The notes: generated by a model from the letters alone, not told the origin. Shown: positions 8,367 through 17,119, counted from the stretch's first letter. The stretch: DNA of 64,000 nt from an uncultured Lachnospiraceae bacterium (GCA_910584965.1 CAJUDZ010000010.1:52086-116085), one strand, 5' to 3'. Translations and numbers: made by a program.

Positions 8367-9611
8367 TTATTCCCGCCCTCTCCTGCAGTAGCTGCGCACG
8401 GTCAGCCAGAGAAAAAGCGGAATCTCCAACAGCGGAACGATCAGCAGAAGCCAGGGCGTCCAGACGGTCAGGGGGCCGGCTTTCAGAAATTCAAAATCCG
8501 TGATCGCATACAAAAAAGCATTGCTTCCTCCCAGCGCGCCGGAAGGCAGAAGCACCCGCAGATAAGACGCCGTCTTTCCTCCGGCCATCATATAAAATGC
8601 GGAAGGGAAAATGCTGAACGCGATCGTAAGCCCTGTCGAAATCGTCGTGTTGGGGCAGACGGCCGAAACAAAAAGGACAAAGCATACGCAGCCGATCAGG
8701 GAACAGAACCCCGCCAGAAGAAGAAAATCCTGCATCTCTCCCACATTCAGGTTTAAAAGGCTTACCGCGGAAAAAAGAACATGAAGGGAAGTCTTTCTGC
8801 ATTCCCAGCCGAACAGACTGTTGGAAATGACCTGAAAGACCGCCGCACACAAGGTAAAGACCATTATGGCAATGCTCAGAGCGGACAGAATTTTTACAAA
8901 AGCCAGATCTTTCCTGCCATGCCTGGTGCTGCGCAGAATGTCGTCCGCCCCGGTCTGATATTCACAGCAAAAAATCGGCGCCGTTATCATAATGCACAAA
9001 AACATCATCGTAAATAGGAAAAGGCTTTCGTATTCCGCCATGTTCGTGCCGTATCCCGGATAAAAATAAAAGGGCATTTCCACTTTTTCATACATTTCCG
9101 CCGCCATTTTCTGCGCCGCCGGATTATCCTTCTGTTCCAGCTTCATCAGATCGGAAAGATGGGAACGACAGCGCTCATAAAAAGCAAACGCGTCCTCCTC
9201 CGTTATCTCCTGATAGTCCGGGGGCAGACCGCTCTCGGAATCCGCCATCACCTCATGCAGTCTCGTAACCAGTTTGGAATAAGGCAGAATTTCGCTGTTC
9301 CAGATATTTTGCGGAAAATCTCCGTAAAAATCACCATATAAGGCGAGGTTTTTCCGGTAAGCCGCAAGCCCCAGCGCAACTTTTTCCGGCGTAACCTCTC
9401 CCGCCGCGGGCGCCTGAAGACTTTTTTTCATGGCAAGCGCTTCCTTTCCCGTCAATATGATTTCCTCTCCGTTTTCTTCATAGGTATACCGCTCAAATGT
9501 CACCGGAACCCAGGCTAAAAAAACCGATACTGCGAGCGCGGCCGCCAGGAAAAGAATCGTGCTCCGGCTTCTTAAAATACGTTTCATCTCTTCAATATAT
9601 AATCTTCTCAT
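8367..9611 (-). CDS. ABC-2 type transporter permease
   Basis: 414 residues. An N-terminal membrane helix (about residues 15-35, TILFLAAALAVSVFLAWVPV) is followed by an extracytoplasmic domain of roughly 170 residues and then a block of five or six hydrophobic segments from about residue 195, the layout of ABC-2 permeases with a large external loop. AGGAG lies 5 nt before the ATG. It is encoded directly after its ATPase (21 nt gap), downstream of an ECF-like sigma factor and a membrane protein. The substrate is unknown; lipid, peptide or antimicrobial export would be usual guesses. Confidence 0.8.
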   Translation of the reverse strand: MRRLYIEEMKRILRSRSTILFLAAALAVSVFLAWVPVTFERYTYEENGEEIILTGKEALAMKKSLQAPAAGEVTPEKVALGLAAYRKNLALYGDFYGDFPQNIWNSEILPYSKLVTRLHEVMADSESGLPPDYQEITEEDAFAFYERCRSHLSDLMKLEQKDNPAAQKMAAEMYEKVEMPFYFYPGYGTNMAEYESLFLFTMMFLCIMITAPIFCCEYQTGADDILRSTRHGRKDLAFVKILSALSIAIMVFTLCAAVFQVISNSLFGWECRKTSLHVLFSAVSLLNLNVGEMQDFLLLAGFCSLIGCVCFVLFVSAVCPNTTISTGLTIAFSIFPSAFYMMAGGKTASYLRVLLPSGALGGSNAFLYAITDFEFLKAGPLTVWTPWLLLIVPLLEIPLFLWLTVRSYCRRGRE

Positions 9612-9632
9612 CGTGACTCCTCTCTTTGTTTT

Positions 9633-10550
9633 TCATTTTTCGGATTTTTCCGCATCAGTTGTCTCGAAATAATTTCCCGACGGAAAAAGGTGCAGATACA
9701 AGTCTTCCAGCCGCGGTTCTTTGAGCACAGCGCCCGGCATATCCTCCTGTTTCCCGATATACCGCAGCGATACGCCTCCGTCCGCTTCGTTGCGCAGATT
9801 GACGATCCGGACCTTCTTTTCCCATTTATGAAGCTCCTGCGGTGCAGCATATCCTTCAAACACTTTTCCCTGCATCTGCCTGACAAGCTCCTGTGTGGTT
9901 CCCGTCTGCAATATTTTCCCGTCTTTCATAATGGCGTTCTGCGTCGCAATATATTCCACATCCGACACGATATGCGTGGAAATCAGCACGATGCGGTCTT
10001 GGGCAAACTCCGACAAAAGATTGCGGAACCGCACGCGCTCGCCGGGGTCAAGGCCGCTCGTCGGTTCGTCCAGCACCAGAAATTCCGGGTCGTTTAACAG
10101 CGCCTGCGCGATGCCCACCCGCCGTTTCATGCCGCCGGACAGCTTGATAATCCTTTTTTTCCGCACTTCTTCCAAAGAAAGTCTTACCAGCAATTCGTCG
10201 ATTTTGCTTCTGGCCTGTCCGGCGCTCATGCCCTTCATCGCGGAAAGATATTCCAGATATTGCTGCACCGTAAATTCCGGATAAAAGCCAAATTCCTGCG
10301 GCAGATACCCGATTATGCTGCGGTAAGCGTCTCCCAGCTGTCCGATTTCCACCCCGTCATAACTGATACGTCCTCCGGTAGGTTTCATAATGCCGCAGAT
10401 CATCCGCATCAGTGTGGTCTTTCCCGCACCGTTCGCCCCTAACAGCCCCCAGACGCCGGAAGTAAAGCGCAGGCTCACGTCTTCCACCGCTCTTTTGACC
10501 GTATGTCTGTCCTGATAACTTTTTGAAACATGTTCTAATACAATTTCCAT
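9633..10550 (-). CDS. ABC transporter ATP-binding protein
   Basis: 305 residues from the ATG at 10550 (MEIVLEHVSKSYQDR). GGAGG lies 9 nt upstream, and the longer frame is just overlap with the preceding gene. Walker A is GANGAGKTT, the Q-loop is LPQEFGFYPEFT, the signature is LSGGMKRRVGIAQAL, and Walker B is FLVLDEPTSGLDPGERV, followed by the switch His in ISTHIVSDVE. It pairs with the permease downstream. Its start overlaps the end of the upstream membrane protein by 16 nt, so translation is probably coupled. Confidence 0.92.
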   Translation of the reverse strand: MEIVLEHVSKSYQDRHTVKRAVEDVSLRFTSGVWGLLGANGAGKTTLMRMICGIMKPTGGRISYDGVEIGQLGDAYRSIIGYLPQEFGFYPEFTVQQYLEYLSAMKGMSAGQARSKIDELLVRLSLEEVRKKRIIKLSGGMKRRVGIAQALLNDPEFLVLDEPTSGLDPGERVRFRNLLSEFAQDRIVLISTHIVSDVEYIATQNAIMKDGKILQTGTTQELVRQMQGKVFEGYAAPQELHKWEKKVRIVNLRNEADGGVSLRYIGKQEDMPGAVLKEPRLEDLYLHLFPSGNYFETTDAEKSEK

Positions 10551-11317
10551 AATAAAAATCCTCCTCTTTCCGGTAAACATAATTTCCGGCACATCTTCCC
10601 GATCATGCCGGCACACAGCAGCGCGTAAAAAATGCCGAACCACAGGATGCCGTCCCGCAGGAAAAAACGCATAACCACGATCATCTCATAGGCGGCCGGC
10701 GCTGCCAGCAGGCAGACGGCCAGCGGAAAACAAGCGGATGTTCCGGCTCCCCTGCGCATCCAGAGCATCAGTCCCGTAACCGCCGCCGTCAGGAAAGGAA
10801 TGATGCCGAACAAAAAGACTACCCGCACGCCGCACCCGTACCGCACCGTAAGATACGCGAGCGCCGTCAGCATCCCCGCATCCCCGATGCCGATAAAAAG
10901 GAGCTGCGCCGCCAGTCCGCCCCTGACAGAAAAGCGGGTGGAGCATTCCAGCTCATACATTCCGAAGCGCAGAGATCTTTGCAGAATCGGAACCGCACAG
11001 ACCGCAGTCACGCCGCCGCTTCCGCACAAAAATCTGGCGGCGGCCCATTCGTTCCCCTGCACCGTAAGTCCGCTGTACAGACTAAAAAACACGCAGCACA
11101 AAAATGCCAGCACCATTCCCTGCAAAAACCATATCTTCCAGGCAAGAAACCTGATCTGCGCTGCCATCAGTCCCCAAAAGGACAGGGGATAGCGGCGGCT
11201 CTCCGTTTTCAGTTCATTCCGCAAAAGCAGCCGCGTCTCTTTAAGATGCTTTCCGTAAGAAAAATCACGTTCCACCGCAAACAGATTTTTCCACCGCTCT
11301 TTTTCTTTTCTTTGCAT
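10535..11317 (-). CDS. Polytopic membrane protein of the sigma factor/ABC operon
   Basis: 260 residues with a charged N-terminal 50 residues (cytoplasmic, Lys/Arg/Glu-rich) and about six hydrophobic segments from residue 66 on (for example MVLAFLCCVFFSLYSGL and ILWFGIFYALLCAGM). I do not recognise a family. It lies 31 nt after the sigma factor and overlaps the ATPase by 16 nt, so it belongs to the same transcript. It could be an anti-sigma-like sensor or an additional transporter subunit. The soluble head followed by several helices fits either, and there is no motif to decide. GGAG lies 5-6 nt before the ATG. Confidence 0.75.
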   Translation of the reverse strand: MQRKEKERWKNLFAVERDFSYGKHLKETRLLLRNELKTESRRYPLSFWGLMAAQIRFLAWKIWFLQGMVLAFLCCVFFSLYSGLTVQGNEWAAARFLCGSGGVTAVCAVPILQRSLRFGMYELECSTRFSVRGGLAAQLLFIGIGDAGMLTALAYLTVRYGCGVRVVFLFGIIPFLTAAVTGLMLWMRRGAGTSACFPLAVCLLAAPAAYEMIVVMRFFLRDGILWFGIFYALLCAGMIGKMCRKLCLPERGGFLLWKLY

Positions 11318-11348
11318 AATATCTCCTCTCTTTTATCGCAATTCCCTA

Positions 11349-11867
11349 TTACCGCATTGCCTCCCGCAGCACCTTCACCGCCCTGCGCAGTCTGGTCTGC
11401 ACAGTGCGCAGCGGAAGTCCTGTAACGGCGGAAATCTCACGCAGCGTAAGCTCCTGACCGTACCGAAGGAGAATCAGTTCCCGGCCGTCATTGTCCAGAT
11501 GAGTCAATGCGCCGGCGAGCAGCTGCCTGTCCTCTGCCGTCCGATATCCGTCTTCCGGCACGCTGATCGTTTCGCACATGATTTCCGACAAATTCTCCGT
11601 TTGAGGTTGTCTTCTTTTTAAATCAATACAGGTATTTGCCGCGATTCTGTACAAAAAGGCGCGGAATGCCCCTCGCTTCTCATACCTGTCCAGAAAACGC
11701 ACCAGCTTCAGAAACGTTTCCTGCGCGGCATCCATTGCGCTTTCCCGGTCAGGCATATGCCACAGACAATAACGCAGAATGGCGGGATAATAAATTTCCA
11801 CCAGCTCGTCGAGGCATTCCCGTCTTCCGTTTTTTATCTGCTCGATCAGTTCATCTTCACGCGCCAC
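11349..11867 (-). CDS. RNA polymerase sigma factor, sigma-70 family (ECF-like)
   Basis: 172 residues from a GTG start at 11867 (reads MAREDELIEQIKNG). The frame runs 84 codons further upstream, but GGAAGG lies 8 nt before the GTG and the family begins here. Region 2 is seen in MDAAQETFLKLVRFLDRYEKR and FLYRIAANTCIDLKRR. Region 4 is a helix-turn-helix in LTLREISAVTGLPLRTVQTRL. The size and the absence of region 3 fit the ECF group, which usually switch on envelope or antimicrobial responses. It heads an operon with a membrane protein and an ABC-2 exporter, its likely targets. No obvious zinc-finger anti-sigma gene is present. Confidence 0.9.
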   Translation of the reverse strand: MAREDELIEQIKNGRRECLDELVEIYYPAILRYCLWHMPDRESAMDAAQETFLKLVRFLDRYEKRGAFRAFLYRIAANTCIDLKRRQPQTENLSEIMCETISVPEDGYRTAEDRQLLAGALTHLDNDGRELILLRYGQELTLREISAVTGLPLRTVQTRLRRAVKVLREAMR

Positions 11868-11921
11868 AGCAACAACCTTCCATTTCCGCTCCCGATGGGA
11901 ACATCTCCTTCTATCATATAA

Positions 11922-11959
11922 TGACGATGGCGAAACCGGAAATGATTTCGCCATCGTCA
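11922..11959. terminator. Strong inverted repeat between the M23 peptidase and sigma factor genes
   Basis: TGACGATGGCGAAA (11922-11935) and TTTCGCCATCGTCA (11946-11959) form a perfect 14-bp stem with a 10-nt loop. It lies between the M23 peptidase stop and the sigma factor start, both on the minus strand. No clear T-run follows on the minus strand, so it may be a terminator of reduced efficiency, an attenuator for the sigma operon or a binding site. Confidence 0.6.
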
Positions 11960-12002
11960 GAAAATTTGTATCGGTTATGTGTCCGTCCCGGCAGGGCGCT
12001 TT

Positions 12003-12044
12003 GGGACGGCATGCTTTCGCTCCGTCAAAGACTGCCGCCGCTAC
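12003..12044 (-). repeat. Half copy of the long-hairpin element family
   Basis: Read on the minus strand, this stretch resembles the right core of the elements at 19888-20092 and 50525-50691. It shares TCTTTG-n-CGGAGCG-n-AAGC-n-TGCC and the GAAA-type loop AGCGAAAGC. It overlaps the last codon and stop of the M23 peptidase gene. The left half of the element is not recognisable. Its end instead forms a local hairpin, CCGTCCC/GGGACGG (about 11983-12009). Confidence 0.55.
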
Positions 12045-13147
12045 GTCTCCGGAACGGGCCGGGGAGATTCTCCCGCTTTTTCCACCGCCGGATCTTTCAT
12101 CCGGTACACACGGTGCCATTCCTTCGTCTCTTCGTCCTTCACCGTCTGGCTGCGGTTCTGGTACAGAAACTTCGTCAGCTCATAACAGTCTATCCATATT
12201 TCGTTATTACTTTCCTTCTGGGATTCGTCAAAAATCAGTTCCAGTCCCCAATGCAGATGCACGACTTCGATGTTGTTCACGTTTTCCTGCGTGCTGTAAC
12301 CCGTATGTCCCATATACCCGATCACATCGCCGGCCGTCACGATGCTGCCCACTTCCAGTTCTTTGTTATAGGGAAAATTCTGTCTGAGATGCGCATAATA
12401 ATAGTACCGCTTCCCGTCAAAACTGCGGATGCCGATGCGCCAGCCGCCGTACTGGTTCCAGCCCAGCGCCTCCACATAGCCGGATTCTATGGCAATGATC
12501 GGCGTGCCGATCTGCCCCATCATATCATGCCCGAGGTGGGGCCTGGAATATCCATAGCTTCTGGAAGAGCCGAAGTCGTCATAATGGCTGTAATCGAACC
12601 CCCTTGCGATCGGTGAAAAGGCCTTCAGGCCGTAAAAGTTTTTCCACTCCGTCTCTCCGCCCTCGCTCTTTGGCACTTCCAGCGAGAACTCTCCCACCAT
12701 CCCGCTTAAAACCGCACCGTAGGCCTCTTTATAATAGTCGTAGTATTCCATCTTCTTTGTCAGTTTTTCCATAGTCGTTTCCCCGGAACGCAGTTTTTCC
12801 GCCGTTTCCTGCAATTCCGAAACGCTCTTTTTATCGAACTTGCCGCCATGCTTTGCGCCCACATACGCTAACAGTTCTATCCAATCCAGATGCACTTCTT
12901 CCTGATAAGAATCCACATCCAGCTCATAAGCCTTACTCATCGCTTCACAGGTGACGTTAAAGTCCACCCATTTGATATAACTGCCGTCGGCGGAGACTTC
13001 GACCGCTTCCCCGGTTTCCGATGCCGCTTCCTGTGCCGGCTCTTTTTGAGCCCGTCTGCCATCGCTTATTTCCCGCATTATAAAAACGCAGACCGCCGCA
13101 GCAAGCAGAACAAGCTCCGCCTTGATTCCCCATTTGATTTTTTGCAT
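12041..13147 (-). CDS. Membrane-anchored M23 family metallopeptidase
   Basis: 368 residues from the ATG at 13147, where MQKIKWGIKAELVLLAAAVCVFIM is a membrane anchor or uncleaved signal. The upstream extension lacks a ribosome site. A helical region of about 130 residues precedes the C-terminal LytM/M23 domain, whose zinc ligands are visible as HLGHDMMG (first His and Asp) and HLHWGLEL (His-x-His). The lengths between the motifs are normal. It would cut peptidoglycan cross-bridges outside the membrane, or act as a scaffold for other hydrolases; the complete ligand set favours an active enzyme. It resembles SpoIIQ-like proteins only in this domain. The gene stands alone after the GT2 terminator. 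Confidence 0.88.
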   Translation of the reverse strand: MQKIKWGIKAELVLLAAAVCVFIMREISDGRRAQKEPAQEAASETGEAVEVSADGSYIKWVDFNVTCEAMSKAYELDVDSYQEEVHLDWIELLAYVGAKHGGKFDKKSVSELQETAEKLRSGETTMEKLTKKMEYYDYYKEAYGAVLSGMVGEFSLEVPKSEGGETEWKNFYGLKAFSPIARGFDYSHYDDFGSSRSYGYSRPHLGHDMMGQIGTPIIAIESGYVEALGWNQYGGWRIGIRSFDGKRYYYYAHLRQNFPYNKELEVGSIVTAGDVIGYMGHTGYSTQENVNNIEVVHLHWGLELIFDESQKESNNEIWIDCYELTKFLYQNRSQTVKDEETKEWHRVYRMKDPAVEKAGESPRPVPET

Positions 13148-13208
13148 AATGACACCCCGTGCCCGCCTAGCGGTCTTCCCGCTTTGCAAATCTTATGAAA
13201 AATATATG

Positions 13209-13240
13209 AAAAAAACCTCCGGGTTATGTCAGCCCGCAGG
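13209..13240 (-). terminator. Terminator at the end of the GT2-GtrA gene
   Basis: CCTCCGGG (13216-13223) pairs with CCCGCAGG (13233-13240) with one mismatch. Seven T residues follow on the minus strand. The stem contains the stop codon of the glycosyltransferase gene. Confidence 0.8.
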
Positions 13241-14314
13241 TCTCTCCTTTTTCCGATATACAAACTCCCTTTGTATGACAAAACTTAAAAAGAACAAAAG
13301 CACATCCACCGGTATCTTCACCGCCACTTCATACCCGCCAAGCAGGCCGAACAGCTCGTTGACCAAAAAAGCGCTGCAAAGCATCTGGCAGACGGCCAGC
13401 GCAAAATATTTCGCGGCCGACGCCGCCAGGTTCGCGCTGCTCTGAAAAACGACCTTGTAATTCAGCAGAAAATTATATATGGCCGAAATAATCCGCGCCA
13501 GTATGGTGGCTCCGACAATATAGGGCAGTCCCGTCCAGATTCCCGACGCCGCCCGCAGAACTTTACAAAACAGGCCGAACAGCGCCAGATCCAACACGCT
13601 GGAAGACAGTGAGGAAAACAGAAACTTTCCAAATATCATGTAAATCCGGATAGAATCTTTGATCGGATTAAAATGGCTGGTCTTATTTTCTTCCAGATAA
13701 ATCGTCTCCACCGGAACTTCCAGAATCGGAACCGACATATTTTTTGTCTCGATCAGCATATTCGTCTCATATTCGAAACGCTCTCCCCTGACATTCATAA
13801 GGCTTTTCATAAAAGATGCCGGAATTGCCCGGAGACCCGTCTGGGTATCGGAAACTGACAGTCCGACCAGATAACGGAACACCTTCCTTGTGCATTTATT
13901 GCCGAAACTGGAACGCATTGGCACATCCGCCGCGTCAAAATTGCGGCAGCCAAGAACAAGCGCTTCCGGATTCTCCCACAATTTTTTCATACAGGCCAGA
14001 ATATCCTGCGGCGTATGCTGTCCGTCGGAATCCGCGGTCACGCATCCGCACTGTGTGGGAAACCGCAGCAGACAGGCGTTAAAAGCGGTTTTCAACGCTC
14101 TTCCCTTTCCCAGATTTACCGCATGATGCAGCACCGTACAGCCTTCTGTCGCTTCCGCCCGCGCAAATAACGTCTGATAATCGCTGCCGCTGCCGTCATC
14201 CACCACAATCATATTCCGGATGCCGGCTTCTTTTAAGTGATTGAGCAGTATAAGCAGCTTTTCATCCGGTTCATAGGCCGGTATGATGACCGGGATGCCA
14301 TAATAAGACTCCAT
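13229..14314 (-). CDS. GT2 glycosyltransferase fused to a GtrA-like membrane domain
   Basis: 361 residues. Residues 1-220 are a GT-A domain: IPVIIPAYEPDEKL, VVDDGSGSD (nucleotide-sugar binding), the TADSDGQHT DxD-type metal site, and DTQTGLRAIP as in dolichol-phosphate/undecaprenyl-phosphate sugar transferases. Residues 225-350 hold four hydrophobic segments of the GtrA/DPMS2 type. Such fusions usually load a sugar onto a polyprenyl phosphate and present it at the membrane for wall or polysaccharide decoration. AAAGGA lies 7 nt before the ATG. It follows the large polytopic protein by about 70 nt, and the two probably cooperate, with the polytopic protein using the lipid-linked sugar (inference). 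Confidence 0.92.
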   Translation of the reverse strand: MESYYGIPVIIPAYEPDEKLLILLNHLKEAGIRNMIVVDDGSGSDYQTLFARAEATEGCTVLHHAVNLGKGRALKTAFNACLLRFPTQCGCVTADSDGQHTPQDILACMKKLWENPEALVLGCRNFDAADVPMRSSFGNKCTRKVFRYLVGLSVSDTQTGLRAIPASFMKSLMNVRGERFEYETNMLIETKNMSVPILEVPVETIYLEENKTSHFNPIKDSIRIYMIFGKFLFSSLSSSVLDLALFGLFCKVLRAASGIWTGLPYIVGATILARIISAIYNFLLNYKVVFQSSANLAASAAKYFALAVCQMLCSAFLVNELFGLLGGYEVAVKIPVDVLLFFLSFVIQREFVYRKKERPAG

Positions 14315-14385
14315 AGCCAGTTCCTTTCTTTCCTAAATTCTATATCATACTGCCGGCGCCTTCCGGCACAGGACTTCGGAGCATG

Positions 14386-16413
14386 TTACCGTACCGCCGC
14401 CAGGCGCAGACGCGCTCCGTCGTCCTCGATGCGGTACAGCGTTTCACAGGAAAATACGCCTCCATCCGTCATGTTATTAAATACTTTCCCCACATCCGCA
14501 TCCGTCTCCTCCACATAAAGGTATCCGGCATGGGAACTTCTGATTTCCTCTGCCATCCAGTCCGGCACCGCATCGTTCAGATTCACGGCGTGATAAACGA
14601 CGGAAATCGGGGAAGCTTCCAGATTCGTATAGCTGTTCCTGACCCAGCGCGGTTCATCATCCCGCTGCACATAACAGATTCTTGCGCTCTGCTCCGTTCC
14701 GAGCGCTTTGATCTTCTCCAGAAAAAGAGCCGCGTCTTCGTCCGTCATCTCCGCCCGCCCGGCAAGCTGTTCCGCCGCGTCTTCCCGATATCCGATAAGT
14801 CCATGATACCCGGTCCGCCACTCCGTCGTCAATCCTACAAAAAGAATGAAGCAGAGGCAGACGCCGTATTTTTGAAAAAAAGCGCCGCTAAGCCGTTTCT
14901 TTTCCGCAAAAAGATTCCCGCCGCTGTCCATCCAGATATGCGAAAGAAACAGCAGCGTCCCGATCGTAAAAGGCGCACCGTAACGTTCAATCGAGGAAAT
15001 CATGCCGGACGCTTCCAGATACTGCGTTTCCGTAGCAAAAATCGTAATATGAGCGATAAATATAATGCCGTAAAACAGCGCGCCGCTGACGATGCCAAAC
15101 CACAGCACGAGCCTTTCCTGTTGTCTGGGCATCAGTTTTTTGCGGTAAAAGAAAATAACGAGCAGGCAGATACACAGATAAAAGGAAAGGGGCGTCAGAT
15201 CGACGGCCGGCGTCCTGTTCTTATGCAGGGGCAGGCGGACAAACGCCTCCAGAAATGCCCTGGCAAAATCACCCGTATATCCGGAAATGCCGTATTCATC
15301 CGTGGTCATGTATTTCACCGCCGTCGTCGTCGTTTTCGTCACACGCCGCATCAGCAGACAGAAAACCATCCAGCTCGCGCCCGTCGCGACGGGCACTGCA
15401 CAGACGGCCAGCGTCCGAAGCCTGTCTTTCAGCTCACTTGTCTTGTCTGTTGTCTGCCCTGGCGCCTTTACGGCCAGCGTCCGGAGCCTGTCTTTCAGCC
15501 CGCCAGCCCTTGCTCCCTCCGCCGAATCGCTTCGGTTATCCCCGGATATCCGGCGGCGCCGTCCCGCTCTGCCATACCGGTCAGCCAGAAAAAAGAGTAT
15601 TCCGAACAGCGCCCAGATAAAGCCCACCGACTTCACGAGAACGAGCACGCTCAGATAAAGCATCAGCCTTCCGTAATAGAAACTGTCCTTTTTTCCGTCC
15701 CGGTCGATTACCGCAAACAGAAAACCACCATAGATACAGGCCAGCGTCAAATCCGCGCAAAAGCCGTCGTACCCATATACTTCCGCAATGCCGGGCAAAA
15801 GCCATAACGAAACCGCCATGCCGAACATGACCGCAATATTTCTGCCCCGCATTTTCCTGAGCAGAGGCAGCATAAAGACGAGATTCATACAATAATATCC
15901 CGCAAAGGCAAACCCTTCCCGGAACATATGCGGGTCAAAATGCAGAAACCACCACTTGATCAACTGCCCGCCCGGCGGATAATCCCCAAATTCCGGCGCC
16001 ACATTCCCATATTTTCCCGCAAAACCATTCAGATAATACAGCGATTTTACATCCGTCGCCCAAAAATTGATATCATCCCACCATGTCACCACCTTTTGCG
16101 AGGTACACAGGCTGACGGCGGACAGCAGAAACATTGCCGTAATAAATGACGATTGTGTCACATTTTTAAGCAGCTGCTTTCCGAAAGCATTCCTCTCTTC
16201 CCGCTTTCTGCCCGCGAGCCAGACCGAAAACAGGACGATAATGAAAACCCCGATTCCGTCAATCCAATCCAGCCTATGAAAAAAGGCCAGCACGTAAAGC
16301 AGCAAAACCAACATACAGGTGAATACCGGAAAAATTTCCACCAGACTTTCTTTCCAGAAATAAGCGAGCATAAACAGGCATATGAAAAACGCCGTGACAT
16401 TAACGACTGCCAT
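14386..16413 (-). CDS. Large polytopic membrane protein, possible lipid-linked sugar transferase
   Basis: 675 residues from the ATG at 16413 (MAVVNVTAFFICL), which has GGAGG 6 nt upstream. The frame extends 12 codons further without a ribosome site. I count at least ten hydrophobic segments and a C-terminal extracytoplasmic domain of roughly 150 residues. The loop with TWWDDINFWATDVKSLYYL, near the N-terminal third, resembles the acidic first loop of GT-C glycosyltransferases, but I cannot assign a family firmly. It is paired with the GT2-GtrA gene. A 30-bp in-frame repeat (LKDRLRTLAV twice) lies in the middle, in a cytoplasmic loop. Confidence 0.75.
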   Translation of the reverse strand: MAVVNVTAFFICLFMLAYFWKESLVEIFPVFTCMLVLLLYVLAFFHRLDWIDGIGVFIIVLFSVWLAGRKREERNAFGKQLLKNVTQSSFITAMFLLSAVSLCTSQKVVTWWDDINFWATDVKSLYYLNGFAGKYGNVAPEFGDYPPGGQLIKWWFLHFDPHMFREGFAFAGYYCMNLVFMLPLLRKMRGRNIAVMFGMAVSLWLLPGIAEVYGYDGFCADLTLACIYGGFLFAVIDRDGKKDSFYYGRLMLYLSVLVLVKSVGFIWALFGILFFLADRYGRAGRRRRISGDNRSDSAEGARAGGLKDRLRTLAVKAPGQTTDKTSELKDRLRTLAVCAVPVATGASWMVFCLLMRRVTKTTTTAVKYMTTDEYGISGYTGDFARAFLEAFVRLPLHKNRTPAVDLTPLSFYLCICLLVIFFYRKKLMPRQQERLVLWFGIVSGALFYGIIFIAHITIFATETQYLEASGMISSIERYGAPFTIGTLLFLSHIWMDSGGNLFAEKKRLSGAFFQKYGVCLCFILFVGLTTEWRTGYHGLIGYREDAAEQLAGRAEMTDEDAALFLEKIKALGTEQSARICYVQRDDEPRWVRNSYTNLEASPISVVYHAVNLNDAVPDWMAEEIRSSHAGYLYVEETDADVGKVFNNMTDGGVFSCETLYRIEDDGARLRLAAVR
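15404..15499. repeat. In-frame 30-bp direct repeat within the polytopic membrane protein
   Basis: Bases 15404-15433 and 15470-15499 are identical except at one position and start 66 bp apart (22 codons). Both encode LKDRLRTLAV on the minus strand, linked by a charged, non-membrane stretch. Confidence 0.85.
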
Positions 16414-16452
16414 AAAAATCCTCCATTTGAACGCATCCTGCGGGTACATAAG

Positions 16453-16481
16453 ATCACCCTGTCAGATTGTGACAGGGTGAT
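16453..16481. terminator. Perfect 12-bp hairpin between hpf and the membrane protein gene
   Basis: ATCACCCTGTCA (16453-16464) and TGACAGGGTGAT (16470-16481) enclose a 5-nt loop. It lies about 110 nt past the hpf stop and 40 nt before the next minus-strand start. The T-run is on the plus-strand side only, so termination of hpf is likely but not certain. Confidence 0.6.
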
Positions 16482-16591
16482 TTTCCTTACCAGATTACAA
16501 TATGTTCTCCGCCGCAGGTGACAGGGAACATGTCCGCCCGGCACACTGTCCGCACAGACCGGACGCCCGCCGCCGGGCTATGCCTGTGAAA

Positions 16592-17119
16592 TCAATATTC
16601 CGGCTCAAGCAGGCCGTATGTGTTTCCTTTTCTCTTGTATACGACATTGACCTGATCCGTTTCCGCATTGCAGAATACAAAGAAACTATGTCCGAGGAGC
16701 TCCATCTGCACGCAGGCATCTTCCGGATACATCGGCTTAATATCGAACTTTTTCGTCCGGATAATCTGTACTTCTTCCTCGTCCATATATTCCTTTTCCA
16801 GATATTCCTGTTTGAAAAATCCCGCCGCCTGCTGACGGTCCGTCAATTTTGTTTTATATTTTTTCAACTGTCTTTCGATGATTTCTTCTACAAGATCTAT
16901 CGAAACATACATGTCGCTGCTGACCTGTTCGGAACGTATAATATTTCCCTTCATCGGAATGGTCACTTCTATCTTCTGCCTGTCCTTCTCGACACTCAAC
17001 GTAACATGTATTTCCGTCTCCTCGGCAAAATATTTCTCCAGTTTGCCGATTTTATCCTCTACTGCCGTCTTTAAACCCTCTGTTACTTCAATGTTCTTTC
17101 CAACAATAATAAATTTCAT
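16592..17119 (-). CDS. hpf: Ribosome hibernation promoting factor, long form
   Basis: 175 residues from the ATG at 17119 (MKFIIVGKNIEVTEGLK), with a GGG/GGTG-type ribosome site just upstream. Upstream in-frame codons are not conserved family sequence. The N-terminal 100 residues are the HPF/YfiA S30AE domain, which binds the 30S decoding centre. A linker leads to the C-terminal dimerisation domain (IIRTKKFDIKPMYPEDACVQMELLGHSFFVF and VNVVYKRKGNTYGLLEPEY). The long form pairs 70S ribosomes into inactive 100S dimers in stationary phase. Single-gene unit. Confidence 0.96.
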   Translation of the reverse strand: MKFIIVGKNIEVTEGLKTAVEDKIGKLEKYFAEETEIHVTLSVEKDRQKIEVTIPMKGNIIRSEQVSSDMYVSIDLVEEIIERQLKKYKTKLTDRQQAAGFFKQEYLEKEYMDEEEVQIIRTKKFDIKPMYPEDACVQMELLGHSFFVFCNAETDQVNVVYKRKGNTYGLLEPEY

